Below, piece after piece: positions 12,601 through 23,616 of a stretch of 64,000 nt of DNA. A model generated the notes under the pieces. That model did not search any database. It was not told the DNA's origin and saw only the letters and a program-made list of their open reading frames with translations. This stretch comes from Acanthamoeba lenticulata (lineage: Eukaryota > Discosea > Longamoebia > Acanthamoebidae), in contig NAVB01000457.1 of NCBI GenBank assembly GCA_002179805.1, positions 1 through 64,000 of the forward strand. The letters run 5' to 3'. Every line of letters begins with the position of its first letter. The first letter of the stretch is position 1. The position numbers and the translations under genes are program-made.

Positions 12601-13269
12601 GTGTTTGTCCGGTTGTGCTTGTGCTCCGCGTGTGCCGCATGCAGTGTGGGATCTGTCGAGCCATGCCCCTGTGGCGCTGCGCTCCTTTCAGCCGCACGGC
12701 GCCGAGGCTATCGCCGCCATCGCGCCGCACCCGCCCTTCTTTGGCCTCTCGGCGTCCGGACACCGTGTGGTGTCGGTGCCTCTGCCGCCCTATGATCCAG
12801 CGGACGATGCCCAGGTGCCCTCCCCCCGTCCCCGCGCCTCTTTTTCGTTGCTTCTGCGCGCGGCCAGCACGGCCTCGAGATTAGGAAGGGCATAGGAGCT
12901 GACCTCTTCCTTGGCATGTTCGTCTTCGCTCTTTGTGGGCGCGTTCTGTGGTCCCGAACTGGTGTTCGCGGTCTGACGTCACGGATGATGGGTGGTGGCT
13001 TTTGTGTACACGACTTTGATGTGCGGCGCTGGTTGGTCGCTTGCTGCCTGGCTTGGCTTGGTTTGGTATGGTTGGTTTGGCCGTTTGGTTTGCAGCCGCG
13101 GGCAGTTCGGCTGGCCGACCCAGCGGGCACAGGCCTTGGCGGCAGCGGCGCCGCGGCCAAGTTCACGCTCAAGCCCGCGATGGCGCAGATATCGAGCCTG
13201 AGCCTTCTGCCGCTGCACCAGGTCGCTCTTGTTGGCTACGACGACGGCAGCCTCCGGTTGTGCTGTTGA
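6605..13269 (+). CDS. WDR81 (lvsG): WDR81 / LvsG-type BEACH-WD40 protein with divided kinase-like domain
   Basis: This large multi-exon gene (about 1,650 residues) is colinear with animal WDR81 and amoebozoan LvsG, which act on endosomes in PI3P control and cargo clearance. A kinase-like N-part (HARGVVHGSLRPEFVQLSSD, about 7720-7780) is followed by a BEACH domain: NLDYLLALNALAGRRVGDPN, YHPVVPWVVEFT, then PDEAIPEFYTDPSVF and LHHWIDLTFGYLLSG (about 7975-8800). Kinase C-lobe-like motifs come after the BEACH domain (KADVFAAGCILAELYLGRAP, DPAGRPTAASAL). A helical-repeat region runs to about 11500. C-terminal WD40 repeats (SWKGHASGVLCADVHSSEKT, YRGHRNSVRNCFF, final LVGYDDGSLRL) end at the stop at 13269. 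The catalytic HRD is replaced by HGS, so kinase activity is unlikely. The start at 6605 (MGQWVSVEEVRAAVQEDLGL) is spliced at 6728 to VTRQVEALLLSGDG. Confidence 0.93.
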
Positions 13270-13595
13270 GTTTCAGCCCTGCGCGCTGTATATCTGCCCT
13301 CAAGAAGAAGTGGTGGTTTGTATCCTTGATTGGTGGTCCCCTGCACCCCGTGAACAGCCTTGCGGAACCAAGTGGCGCTGATCAGTGTGCGTAGCCAAAC
13401 AACACACCTGGGTCGGTTAATTCGGACCAACCGGAATACGACCTGTCGCCGGAACATGACCAATCTGCAAAGCCATCAAAGACATCTCCCCACCGTGCTG
13501 GCGAAAGCCTCGACACGAGGTTCCACGCACTTCATCAGTCCAGCTTGCCACTCCCAACCCAGACACACCTGCACGCTGAGCTGCTGGCGCCAACA
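13270..13595. other. Intergenic gap between tandem plus-strand genes
   Basis: These 326 bp hold the 3' end of the WDR81-like gene and the promoter of the histidine kinase. I see no TATA box and no ORF with coding character. Confidence 0.5.
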
Positions 13596-16500
13596 ATGAC
13601 ATCAGACGAGGCCAGCGGCGCCTCACCAAGAAAGACCACAACATCCGCCCCGCATCCCCCAATCATCCCCACAACAACAGCAGCAGCAGCAGCAGTAGGC
13701 TCGACGAGGATGAAGGAAGGGCTGCTCGACTCCCAGAAGGACGAACAGGAACAGGACCTGCTGGTGGACACCCACCACAAACAGTTCCTACAAGGGTTCA
13801 CCGCCCTCTACTTTGCAGGCTCGCTCATGTTCCTCCTCGCCGTAGCGGCCAGCGACGCCGCTGGCCTGCGCTCGCCTCTGGCCTCTTGCCTCATCCTCGG
13901 CTGCGTGACCGCTTTGTTTTCGCTTCACCGCCTGGGCCTCAACGACAAGCGGCTCCTCTACGTCTACTGCGTCGTGCTCGACCTGGTTCTCACGGGCGCC
14001 ACGTTGACCGACCAGAACCCACGCGACATCTACCTCTGGTTCGTGAGCATCCCACTCCTCCTGCTCTACGCGCGAGGCGTGGTCTGCTGCATCGTGGCCG
14101 TCGCGCTGGTCATCGCCCAGACCACGGTCCTGCGCTACGCCCGCGACACCGTCGTCCTCCTCGACGAGCATCCCGCCGTCTCCTTCTCCAGCGAGTTCCG
14201 ACACACCTGCTTCGGTACAACCTCGGGACATGGACCGATCCGTTGTTGTTGTTGTTGAGGCCTTTGCACTAACCTCACCACAACACATGCCCTTTACCTT
14301 CAGGCGCGTCGCTCTCGGACGGGTGGCTGTTCGTGCTGATCACCATGTTCTCGGCCGGGAGCCACTACTCGCGCGACCAGGTCCTGGTTCGACTGCAGAC
14401 CGCCAACACCAAGCTCCAGCAGGCCACCAAGGCCAAGAGCGACTTCCTCGCCAACATGAGCCACGGTATGATTCATATGAACCTCGTGCTTCCCTCTCGT
14501 GTGTCGCTCCCCCTCGCGTTGCGCAACGCCTCACACACATGGTGATCATCGTCTGCGGACCTGTCCATCAGAGCTACGTACGCCCATGCACGGCATCATC
14601 GCCATGAGCCGCGAGCTGCTCGACATGCTGCCGCCCAACTCGAAGGCGACCGAGGCCGTCACCATCATTTCTGGTACGCGCTGCCTTGCTGCAGCAACGT
14701 GCAGTAGGCGAGGTGATGTTGACTCTCTTCACCTTTTCCCTCGGCTTCTGGTTCCGAGAACAGATTGTGCCGATCACTTGCTGTCCCTGGTCAACGACAT
14801 ACTTGACTTTGAGTGCCTCGAGTCCAACCGCCTGAAGCTCGAGCACATCCCCTTCTCGGTGGTGGACGAGACCCAAAAGGTCATCAACCTTCTGCGTTTC
14901 CCCGCCGGTTCGTCCTCGCTTTCCCCGTCGGCGTCGGCCTCCTCGCCCAGGCGATGCGTCTCTTTTTTGGGTCGTTCATGCTGACCCCAAGTGTGTTCGG
15001 CTACACAGACAAGAAGCACTTGGCCATCACCGTGATGTCCCACACCGACACCTTGAACGCCCGACAACGAGTGGGCGACCCGGCCAGGTATGAATACCAC
15101 GGATCATATATCAGTGTTTTATTTATTATTATTTCACCGTCTAGATCACGCCTCGGAAGCGCCACGCCAAGTCGTTTCATACCAAAAAAGTGATTTCATG
15201 AATTAATTTTTTATATTTGTTTTGTTTTCTCTTTTTGTGGTGGTGCTTGTACCAGGTTTCGGCAAATCGTGTACAACCTGGTCTCCAACGCCATCAAGTT
15301 CACGCCGGAGCACGGCGCCGTCTCGGTGGTGCTCTCCGACAGCGTCCCGCCACCAGCGGGCACCAGCGCCGGCGACGCGGCCGCGGCGAGGAAGGAGCTC
15401 GTGGAGCTGACCGTGCGCGACAACGGGATTGGCATCGCTCCGGAGAACCTCGGGCCCCACCTGTTCTCGGTGCGTGCGTCCTTCGAAGATTTTTCAATGG
15501 GCCTTGTGCACGTGGCTCACGTGATTTGCATCGATCGCGCAGAGCTTCACGCAAGTGGACGGCTCTGTGAGTCGGCGCTACGGCGGGTCGGGGCTCGGGC
15601 TGGCCATCAGCAAGCGCTTGTGCGAGGCCATGGGCGGCTCCATCGGCTGCACCAGCGAGCTGGGCCGCGGCTCCACATTCACCGTCCGGCTGCGTCTCCC
15701 TGTCGCCGAAGCCGAGCCCAAGGCGGACGAGGACGACAACGACGGCAAGGAGGAGGCGGACCCGCTCGAGAAGAAGAAGCGGCGGCAGGAGCACAAGGCC
15801 GTCGACGGGATCGCCTCGGCAGCTGCGAAACCGCAGAACGCGGTCGAGCATCCCGACGTCGTCGAGCGGGACGAGGATCTGGCCGACCTGCGGTTCAACG
15901 GGCTGGAGGTGCTGCTGGTGGAGGACAACTTGGTGAACCAGAAGGTGGGCACGCGCATGCTCAACACCCTGGGCTGCCGCGTCACCGTCGTTGAGAACGG
16001 CGCCGAGTGCGTCAAGGCGGTCGAGCAGCGCTGGCAAAAGCTCGGGCGGCCCTTCGACCTGGTGCTCATGGACTGCCAGATGCCCGTCATGGACGGCTTC
16101 CAGGCCACGGAGCGCCTGCGTGAACTCGAGCGCCAACACCACCACCAGCAGTACGCGGCGGGCGCTCCTATGCCGCCGCCGCGGCAGCCGGTCGTCGCGC
16201 TGACGGCCTCGGCCACGCAAGAGTACAGCCGGCGGTGCCTCGAGGTGGGCATGTCCGATGTGCTGTTCAAGCCCCTCCGCCGGGAGACCCTCGCGGCCGC
16301 GCTCCGCAAGTGGGTCCCGCCCGGCTACACCACGAGCTGCTCGTCATCGTCCTCGTCAGCGTCCTCGTCGTCGACCTCGTCCGCCGTCTCGTCGCCCACG
16401 GCCTCGCCCTCCTCGCGCAGGACCCAGAACGGCTGCCGGCCGAGCACGGCGTGGCTGGTCTCGACGACCACCAGCTCGACGTCGGCCACGAGCCCCGCGT

Positions 16501-16697
16501 CCCCGCTCGCCCGCTCGTCGCCCGTCCCGCTGCGCTCCAGGTCCAACGAACCGAGCAGCGTCGTGGACCACGAGGACCGCGTGCCACCCTTGCGGCTGCG
16601 TTCGCGCAGCCTACCGCCGGTGACCATGCAGGACCTCCAGGAAGAGCTCCAGACGAGGCGACGCAAGCTCATGTTCAGCCGCAAGGAGAGCACTTGA
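13596..16697 (+). CDS. Membrane hybrid histidine kinase (HisKA-HATPase-REC)
   Basis: This is a two-component sensor of about 850 residues. Start ATG is at 13596. A polar N-terminus leads into about six transmembrane helices (13790-14350, for example GFTALYFAGSLMFLLAVAAS and IYLWFVSIPLLLLYARGVVC). The dimerisation/phosphoacceptor H-box FLANMSH-ELRTPMHG is split by an intron right after the His codon (donor near 14465, acceptor near 14571). The N-box is FRQIVYNLVSNAIKFTPEHG, G1 is DNGIGIAPENLG and G2 is GGSGLGLAISKRL, so the ATPase looks intact. A receiver domain follows an acidic linker: LLVEDNLVNQ, phosphoacceptor LVLMDCQMPVMDGFQATERL, and lysine VLFKPLRRET. The last ~110 residues are Ser-rich. 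Output is expected to be a phosphorelay through an HPt protein. No periplasmic or PAS domain is visible, so the signal is probably sensed by the membrane helices. Confidence 0.93.
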
Positions 16698-16861
16698 GAG
16701 ACCAGCCCCCCTTCCCCCTCCCCACAACAACCACGTCGTTCACAAAGGGGCCGCGATGCGCGCCAACGCTGTGATCTGCGGAACACGAGCGGGCTTGTGT
16801 GCTCTAGTCTACAAGACAACATAAAGGCCTTTCGTCTGTCACACGAGTTTCGAACGTTCTT

Positions 16862-18818
16862 TTAAACGACGTTGAGTTCGATGACAGGCCGGTTGGCGAG
16901 GATGCGGTCGTAGTGGAACACCGACAGATCCAGCGTCTTGTAGCTGCCCTCGAGCATGAGCTCGGCGACCGCCCGGCCCACTGCGGGCGACTGGCCACGT
17001 ACCCCCACGAGAGCAGCACCAACCCACAAAGGGGGCAGCGCTCACTCGCGAGTCAGGCGGGACCCAAAGCAAAGAGGACGAGATGAGAGAAAGGAGCGCG
17101 GAGAGGGGAGGGGAGCACCTGCTGCAGGCCGTGGCCAGAGAAACCGTTGGCGTGGAAGAAGTTGGGTACCGCGGGATGCGTGCCAAGGATCGCGTTCTGA
17201 TCGAACGTGTTGTAGTCGTAGTGGCCCGCCCATTGGCCCACCACTGTCGCGCGCAGGGGAGGGTTGGCGATCTGTTATGTGAAGCGAGGAGGGAAAAAGG
17301 GGACAATGGACCACGAACACACCTTTGAGTGCCTCAAAGGCCGGCAGGCGATGCGCCAAGACGGGCCAGATGACCTCTTCAAACAGGTGGCCCTCCACCT
17401 CAAAGTCGTCGTGCGCGTCGGGGTCAACCAGAGGCGACACCCCCGTGATGAAGCTGCCCCCACAAAGACAAAGGGACAAAGGGCGACATCAGCCAAGCCA
17501 AGTACTTTGTGGTTGTAGAAATGGCCCCAACGTACCCGCTGCCCTCCGGCCGCCAGTAGACACCGGTCGGGTCGATGACGAGAGGCATCCGAACCTGGGA
17601 GAGCTTTTCGTCTTGGCACCGGACCACAAACACGCATCGCTTGCGGGGCGCCACCGGCAGCTCGAGGCCCAGCATGTGCGACAGCCGCGCCGCCTGTTTC
17701 GGTCAAATCGGGTTCACTTTTGAGTCGACTTGGCGAACAAAGGCCTCGAGCGGGAAAGACGCGCGCACCTGCGGTCCCATGGCGTTGACGAGGTGCGTGC
17801 AGGGAAGGACGCGGACGTCGCCCTCCTGCGCCGTGATCTGGACGCCGGTGACGCGCTTCCGGTCTGGCGCGCCGCCCTCGCAAAGTGGCTCAGTCTCTGC
17901 GCCGACGACGCTGGCGTGGGAGTAGGTCACGCCCAGCGAGATGGCCTTGCGCTTGAACCCTTGCAGCAGCGTCGCGGGGTCGAACCAGCCCTCGCCGCTC
18001 GCGCCAAAGCACCCCGCCGCCAGGTCCTGGGACGGTCGTCGTGTCATCATCGTCAGTGCCACGTAAGCGCACAGGACAGAGCCTCCTCAGTTGGCGTACG
18101 TCGGTGTGGAGGTAGGGGAACTTGGCCCGGATGGCGCTTGGGCCGTCGAGCAGCTCGATGTCGGACCCCAGCTGGCGCTGCAGCTTGTGGTTGGACTCGA
18201 GCACCGGGCGGCCCTGCGGGGAGGCCAGGAACAGGTAGCCGTTCTCCTTGAACTGCACGTCGACCTCGGGCGCCGACGCTTCTTCGTCGTGCACCGCGAG
18301 CAGGCGATGGGCGTCGCGCAAGAACTCGGTGCCGAACCTGCACGAGTGGTCGTTCTTTTCAACTGGCACCACAACAACAAGAGGGACGCGGCGTACTGGC
18401 CGATGAGGATGTTCTCGGGCGTGGAGAACTGGTGCCGTATGGACGAGGCCGACAGGGTGCTGCTGGAGAAGCGGTACGTCGGGTCGCGCTCGACGACGGT
18501 GACCGACCACTGGCTGCCGGTCCGGGCCGCGTGGCGGTGAACTGTGCCGTTGGACGCTTCGTGGGGCGGCACGAGGGTCTGGCCGCGAGCCCGGAGCGCC
18601 TGCGCCACAAAGTAGGCCACAGAGCTGCCCACCACGCCGCCTCCGGCGATTACGATGGACCCGCCCCCGTGGGACCAGGTGGTCGAGGCTTCCGTCGTGG
18701 CCAGCGCACGTCGCTGCCGCCCCGAGAGCACAGCGCTGCCGGCATGGCGGCCGGACGGTACCCTGCTTGTCCCGCGGTAGAAGAGGTTGTTGTGCTGCGT
18801 AGGCCTCCACCGCTTCAT
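16862..18818 (-). CDS. FOXRED1: FOXRED1-like FAD-dependent oxidoreductase, mitochondrial
   Basis: This DAO-superfamily flavoprotein is related to FOXRED1, a mitochondrial complex I assembly factor. The N-terminal ~45 residues are Arg/Ser-rich and lack acidic residues, as in a mitochondrial presequence. The FAD-binding Rossmann motif is [20 protein letters not shown], followed by [20 protein letters not shown]. The mid-protein reads [19 protein letters not shown] and [21 protein letters not shown] substrate-side strand gives [16 protein letters not shown]. The signature [12 protein letters not shown] and a conserved tail ([20 protein letters not shown]) end at the stop at 16862. There are about eight exons with 60-110-nt introns. 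An in-frame ATG at 18869 would add 17 residues. I chose 18818 because the sequence before it looks like 5' leader or intron, but either start is possible. Confidence 0.88.
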
Positions 18819-18869
18819 CGCTCCTGCTTGACACCGTTCCGAACGAGGAAATGAAAATAAAAAAGACAT

Positions 18870-19235
18870 GAAAATAAACTAAAATAGATAAAAAATAAAA
18901 CAAAACTGGCCTTCGTGCTACAGTTCTGGGCTCAAGGAGACGACTACATCCCAAGAACAACAAGAAGACAGCAACAGATTAGTAATAACACACGGGGGAC
19001 TGGTTTATTTTGGTTTAACGTTGTACTATTTTCTTCCTCCTGGCTTCCCCACCCTCTCGTTCTCGCCACAGCCACAGCCACCACCAACACGCGCGCGCAT
19101 ATGAGAAGGAGGGGCGTGGTGAGGCCGATGGCAAAATCGCGCGCCTTCAGGGGAGGGGCTGCGGCGGTGACGTTGGCGAGGATCGTGGCGGGTGGCGTGG
19201 GAGGGCTTTGTATTTCGTTTTCTTTTGATGTTTTT
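18870..19235. other. Intergenic region between FOXRED1-like and PP2A B55 genes
   Basis: About 366 bp between tandem minus-strand genes, holding the FOXRED1 promoter side and the B55 3' flank. It is A/T-rich near 18850-19030, with CCACAGCCA-type repeats near 19065-19090. No gene is visible. Confidence 0.5.
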
Positions 19236-21218
19236 TTAGATGTCCGAGTCGTCCTTGTCGTCGTCGGCGGCGTAGAGGTAGAGGTTGTTGTTGGCCGCCA
19301 CCGCCACGATGTCGTCTTGTGGATGCCACGCGACGTGCAGCACCTTCTTGTTGAAGTCGATGTCGTCGGCGTTGAGCTCGACATCGGACTTCTTCGATGG
19401 ACCGCGCCCGAGCTTCATGCGCAGGGCGTTCGTGCGTGGGCTTTGGATGTCGTAGATGTGGAAGTAGTTGTGGTACGACCCCGTCAGAAGGTGGCTGCAC
19501 AATCACAAAGAAACGCATCAGTTCATCGAAGCTCAAATTTTCAGGCTTATTTTTTAAAAATGAATATTAAAAAGAAAAAAGAAAAAAAAAGGAGACGTAC
19601 TCGCCGCTGCCCGAGAGGCTGCACTCAAACTTGTCGAAGATGCAGTCGTTCTCGTAGAGATCGCACAGCTTGGCCTTGAGGAAGTCGTGTATGCGGATGG
19701 TCTTGACGGGCCTGCTCTCCATGCGAAGATCCCACTGCTTGAGGGTCAAGTAGTCGCGCGACAGGATGTACCGTCCATCGCGCGAGAACTTGATGTCGGA
19801 GATCGACGCGATGATCTCGGAGAAGAAGGACTTGTTGGCCGGGTCCTCCTCCTCTTCAAACTCTGTAAAGCGTGTGTTGTGTGGGCCATGTGAGTTGATG
19901 ACACACGACGGAACGACAGGCAGCAACTCGGGGAAAGCCGTACTCTTGGCGTGCTGGTCGCACAGGGCCGACTCTCGGAGATCGCCCAGCTTGATGGTAC
20001 CCTTGGAACTGCTGTACATGAGGTAGTTGCAAGACTGGGGATGGAACTCGGCGGCGGTGATGACCTCGGTCAGCTCTTCCATGTTGGCTGGCTTGATATC
20101 GACAATGTCTGTCATCGTAATCATTCCACAGTTATATGTCAGTTAAATCGGTAATTTCATAGACAAAGAGCAAGGAAGAAGACGGCAGGAGGAGCGCACT
20201 GAAGCTCTGATCAGAGGTCTCAAGGTTCCACAGGTTGATCCTAAGGTCGTCGGCGGAGATGTAGGTCTCGCCGTCGGTGTTGAGAGAAATAGAGTTGATG
20301 TGGTACGCGTGAGCGTTGGCGAAAATCTTCCTCGGCACCGCCGTCTTTTGCGCCTCCTAAAGGCCGCCACATCGGGTGAGCAACCAATGAGCCACTTACT
20401 GAAGTGGTGGTGGTGCTCAGAACGCCACCTTTCGGGGAGTGCGCAGAGGCACGGAGAGGCCGCTGGTGCGCGACCTGGTGGGCTTGGGTGGGTCGAACAC
20501 GGTTTTGTTGTACACCTTCCACAACTTGATTGTCTTGTCTAAAAAACACAAAATCAAGGAGAAGAGTCAGAGATTTGTTGGTAGTGCAGGTGGAGGAGCT
20601 CTGGATGTTAAAGGGTAGTACCATTGGTAGTAAGAAGGAAGTGAGAGTTGTTGTGTGGCGGGCACCATTTAATTTTGTTGATCTTCTCCTCGATCTCCAA
20701 ACTCTGTTGCCAATTGGACGCATTAGTACTTTCGTGGTAGGAAAGTTCAAAATCAAGGCCATTTGACAAGCGCTCATTACCTTCAGGTAGTCGAACTCCG
20801 GCTCATGGCTTTGGAACTCGGCAAAGAATTTGTATTCGCAAGGAGTGTCCTCGCTCTGCCCAGCGTAGAGGAGTGAAACAAATGAGTAACAAGCAAGCAG
20901 GACACGATGCGCTCATGTGAGGAGCGCCGAAGGGCGACGGAGTTGGCACAAAACCAACACAAGACGACAAGAGGGGTTTTGGTGCACAGAATGAGAATAG
21001 GAAGGGGAATGAGAAGGAACAGGCGGTACCTCGACCCTCTGGAAGATGACCACACGACCACCACGGTCTCCGGCGGCCAGGTACTCGCCAGTGGAATCGA
21101 ATTCGACGGTGGAGACGATGTCAACCTCGGTAACCTCCTCAAAGTGAGGCTCTCCGAAGACCTGGCAGAATTGCCAGTCCAACTCCCGCCTTGTTGATCT
21201 CGTATCTTGTCCCTCCAT
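19236..21218 (-). CDS. PPP2R2: Protein phosphatase 2A regulatory subunit B (B55/PR55)
   Basis: This WD40 beta-propeller targets the PP2A core enzyme to substrates. It is about 460 residues in roughly eight exons. ATG is at 21218 ([20 protein letters not shown]). Diagnostic segments are in family order: [144 protein letters not shown] and [20 protein letters not shown]. It ends with [20 protein letters not shown]. An 81-nt intron (19863-19943) lies within an open frame and has no stop, so naive ORF calling would add 27 residues not found in the family. The expected partners are PP2A A and C subunits. Confidence 0.96.
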
Positions 21219-21800
21219 GTCGAATTAAATCCCTTTCACGGCCGTTGCCTGTGCGATAGGTCGAAGCAGCACTCGACTGTATATTATTACAGTGAAGCGT
21301 CCTCCTCTTTAATCAAAGGAAGACAAAATAATGCCAAAAAAGAGTGTAGAAGTCGCAGATGCTCAGCGCGGACGTTCTATCTCTCGAGCGAGGCCAGAAA
21401 GTCTCTCCTTCGATGGATTATAATTAATCGTCGGCAGCAAGGGGCGGGACCTTCCTGGTTGTGTCGGAGCCGTCTCTTGTCAACCAATCCACTTGCCCAA
21501 CCACAATCAAACGTCGGCACCGTTCAAACCAATCGGACTTGGTTACCTCTCGACCACCATGTCCGGATTTTTCCTCGTTCCCTGGGAAGATGTGGCGGCT
21601 TAGTCACGAGCCCGTGAATGGGCGAACCTTCTACATCACGTCAGCTCGCCACCTGGCTCGGGCGAACGTTGTGCCCAGTACATCCCAGTGTCATCGCCGT
21701 CTGGTGAAGTGGGGGGAAGGGGACTTGGCCGCGGAACAACACAGTGGACTTGAAAAAAAATGGTTGTGGATGACTTGCAAGCAAACACGCTTGGGTGCGG
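21219..21800. promoter_or_regulatory. Intergenic region, upstream of PP2A B55
   Basis: About 580 bp between the RRP42 stop and the B55 start, both on the minus strand. An AT-rich element (TATATTATTA, about 21280-21289) lies 60-70 bp upstream of the B55 ATG and could be a TATA-like site. A plus-strand frame at 21461-21880 shows no family motif and is not called. Confidence 0.4.
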
Positions 21801-23337
21801 TCAGGAAAAGAAAGAAGAATTGGCTTTCGCGAGCCCACCTTTCTCTTCCTCGGCCAAGATCTTGTCCAGTCCCGCGATGAGCTCTCGCCCAAGCTTCTGA
21901 GACGTCTGTTCGCCAAAGACGCAGGAAAAATAGCGTCAACGACTTATGACTTGCGGCACTAAAGAGGGGCGATGAATGAAGTACCTGAATCATCTCGTGA
22001 AGAGAAGTGGGCTCGACGGCACCGTGGCCTGTCATCTGCATCGAGCACACGTGACCTGCATACAACCGGTGAGTTCATGTGGCTCTATGGTGCGGGACAG
22101 GAGGAAACGAACCCTTGGGCGAGATGCCTACGATCACGCGCACGCCCATGCACTGCTCCTCCTCGAGCGTGGCATCGGCTAGGAATCGTGTCCCGATCTG
22201 TCATGACGTAAGAAGTGTGAGTGGCATCGCGCGGTGCTCGACGCAGGAAAGAGAGAGGAGCAAAGGAAAAAAATAAAATAAAAAATGTATGCTCGTCCGC
22301 GCCCCGCGAGCCCACAGCTCTGGGGCCACGAAGACGCGGTGAGCCGGTGTGACGCGTCAGGGGATGCGCGAGGCAAACCCAGACGCAGCCACACACGCAT
22401 GTTTGATCTTCGTCCACCCTTACCGAGAAGAGCAAAGGCTTGAGCTCATCTCCAAGACCATGGACGGTGCAAGCTCGAGCAGAAAGAAAAAGCGCGCAGT
22501 AGCGAGTCGGCGGTACGTGCCTTGGTGAGTGTCACGGTCACTGGCACGTTAGAGATGTCAAGTCGCGTGCAATCGAGTGGGTCGTCCGTCACCTCCACCT
22601 CGCCTTCCTCAAGCGAGACGCGCGGCACCCTGCACGTGTTTGCGGATGGCGGGTGAGCGGCAGCAGTAGAGAGAATCATGTGGGCAAGAGTAAAGAGAAG
22701 AGCGCGCACATAGTATTGTAGAGCGCTGCCCGAGTAGCAATGGAGATGGCATCATAGGGATTGCCCTCGAAGTCGAGCACGAGAGCATCGACGTAGATGG
22801 CCCACACCAACTTGCCGGGGATGACGCAGAGCGACTTCCAGTCCAGGGCATTCTTGTAGGAGCGGGCGAGCACTCGCGTGATCGAGATGCCCAGGTCTTC
22901 GGCGCCTGTAGCAGAACAAAGATCAGCATTCCTCGGGGGTGCAGCCACTTGAGGGAAGTGAATACTGGAGCGAGTGCTGGAGCTGCAGTGTACCTCGTGT
23001 TTGGAACTCAGGGCTAGCAGACGGGGAGCACTCCACGGCAAAGGTAATGGTGCCTGAGGGAGGTGAGGCTTCGTCTCGTGCAACAATTGCGAAATGAGAA
23101 AGAGGAGGTAATACCCTCGTTGGGCCGGTCTGGTTCGGGCTCAGCCAAATCAACACGCACGCCCACCATCACGTCTGTGTTATCCAGCTTGAGGCGAGCA
23201 GAGCCGTTTGCAGTGGCGATCGTGCCAGTTTCAATGGTGAAATGTCGGAAATCGAGCCGCGAACGGCCGTCATTTCGAACATTGAGCTCCACGCCCTCGA
23301 TCAAAAATTGTCGCTCTGCTGACGACAAGCCGAACAT
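21801..23337 (-). CDS. EXOSC7: Exosome core subunit RRP42 (EXOSC7)
   Basis: This RNase PH-fold subunit belongs to the hexameric ring of the RNA exosome, which channels RNA to Rrp44/Rrp6 for 3'-5' decay. Start ATG at 23337 gives MFGLSSAERQFLIEGVELNV, then RNDGRSRLDFRHFTIETGTI and GSARLKLDNTDVMVGVRVDL. Later exons supply GTITFAVECSPSASPEFQTR, DWKSLCVIPGKLVWAIYVDA, NPYDAISIATRAALYNT, TDDPLDCTRLDISNVPVTVT and DATLEEEQCMGVRVIVGISP. The end is a helix (TSQKLGRELIAGLDKILAEE) with TGA at 21801-21803. Animal RRP42 is about 290 residues, and this model is similar. As in other eukaryotic RRP42 proteins the phosphorolytic site is expected to be inactive. Introns are unusually frequent (about nine). A further 3' exon cannot be excluded. 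Confidence 0.92.
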
Positions 23338-23616
23338 CCGGTGAAATGGGAGATCTCGTCCCGATGCCGATCAATGAAGAAGATTAGACAAGAAAGAAAA
23401 GGTAAAGAAAGGCGAGCAGGCCACCCCACCAAAGCAAGATTTGGAGGCCAAAGCAGCACAGGCTACATCGTGCCAGCTTTTTTCCAGTGGCGCAGAAAGC
23501 GGAGTATAAAATAGAAGAAGCTGTGCAGGGCTCATTTTGTTCACCTGGCCCCGACCCGAGCAAGGGGCGGCAGTGAAAGCTTTTGGTCGCAGATTTTCTT
23601 GGGGATTGTTTTTGAA
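23338..23616. promoter_or_regulatory. Divergent promoter region, RRP42 / TFIIE-XPB fusion gene
   Basis: A 279-bp head-to-head gap between two genes of RNA synthesis and decay. It contains a good TATA box on the plus strand (listed separately). I see no comparable element for RRP42. Confidence 0.6.
23505..23512 (+). promoter_or_regulatory. TATA box for the TFIIE-XPB fusion gene
   Basis: The sequence TATAAAAT is preceded by GGAG and lies 105-112 bp upstream of the ATG at 23617. That spacing would leave a 5' leader of about 75-80 nt if initiation occurs ~30 bp downstream. Inferred from sequence only. Confidence 0.6.
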
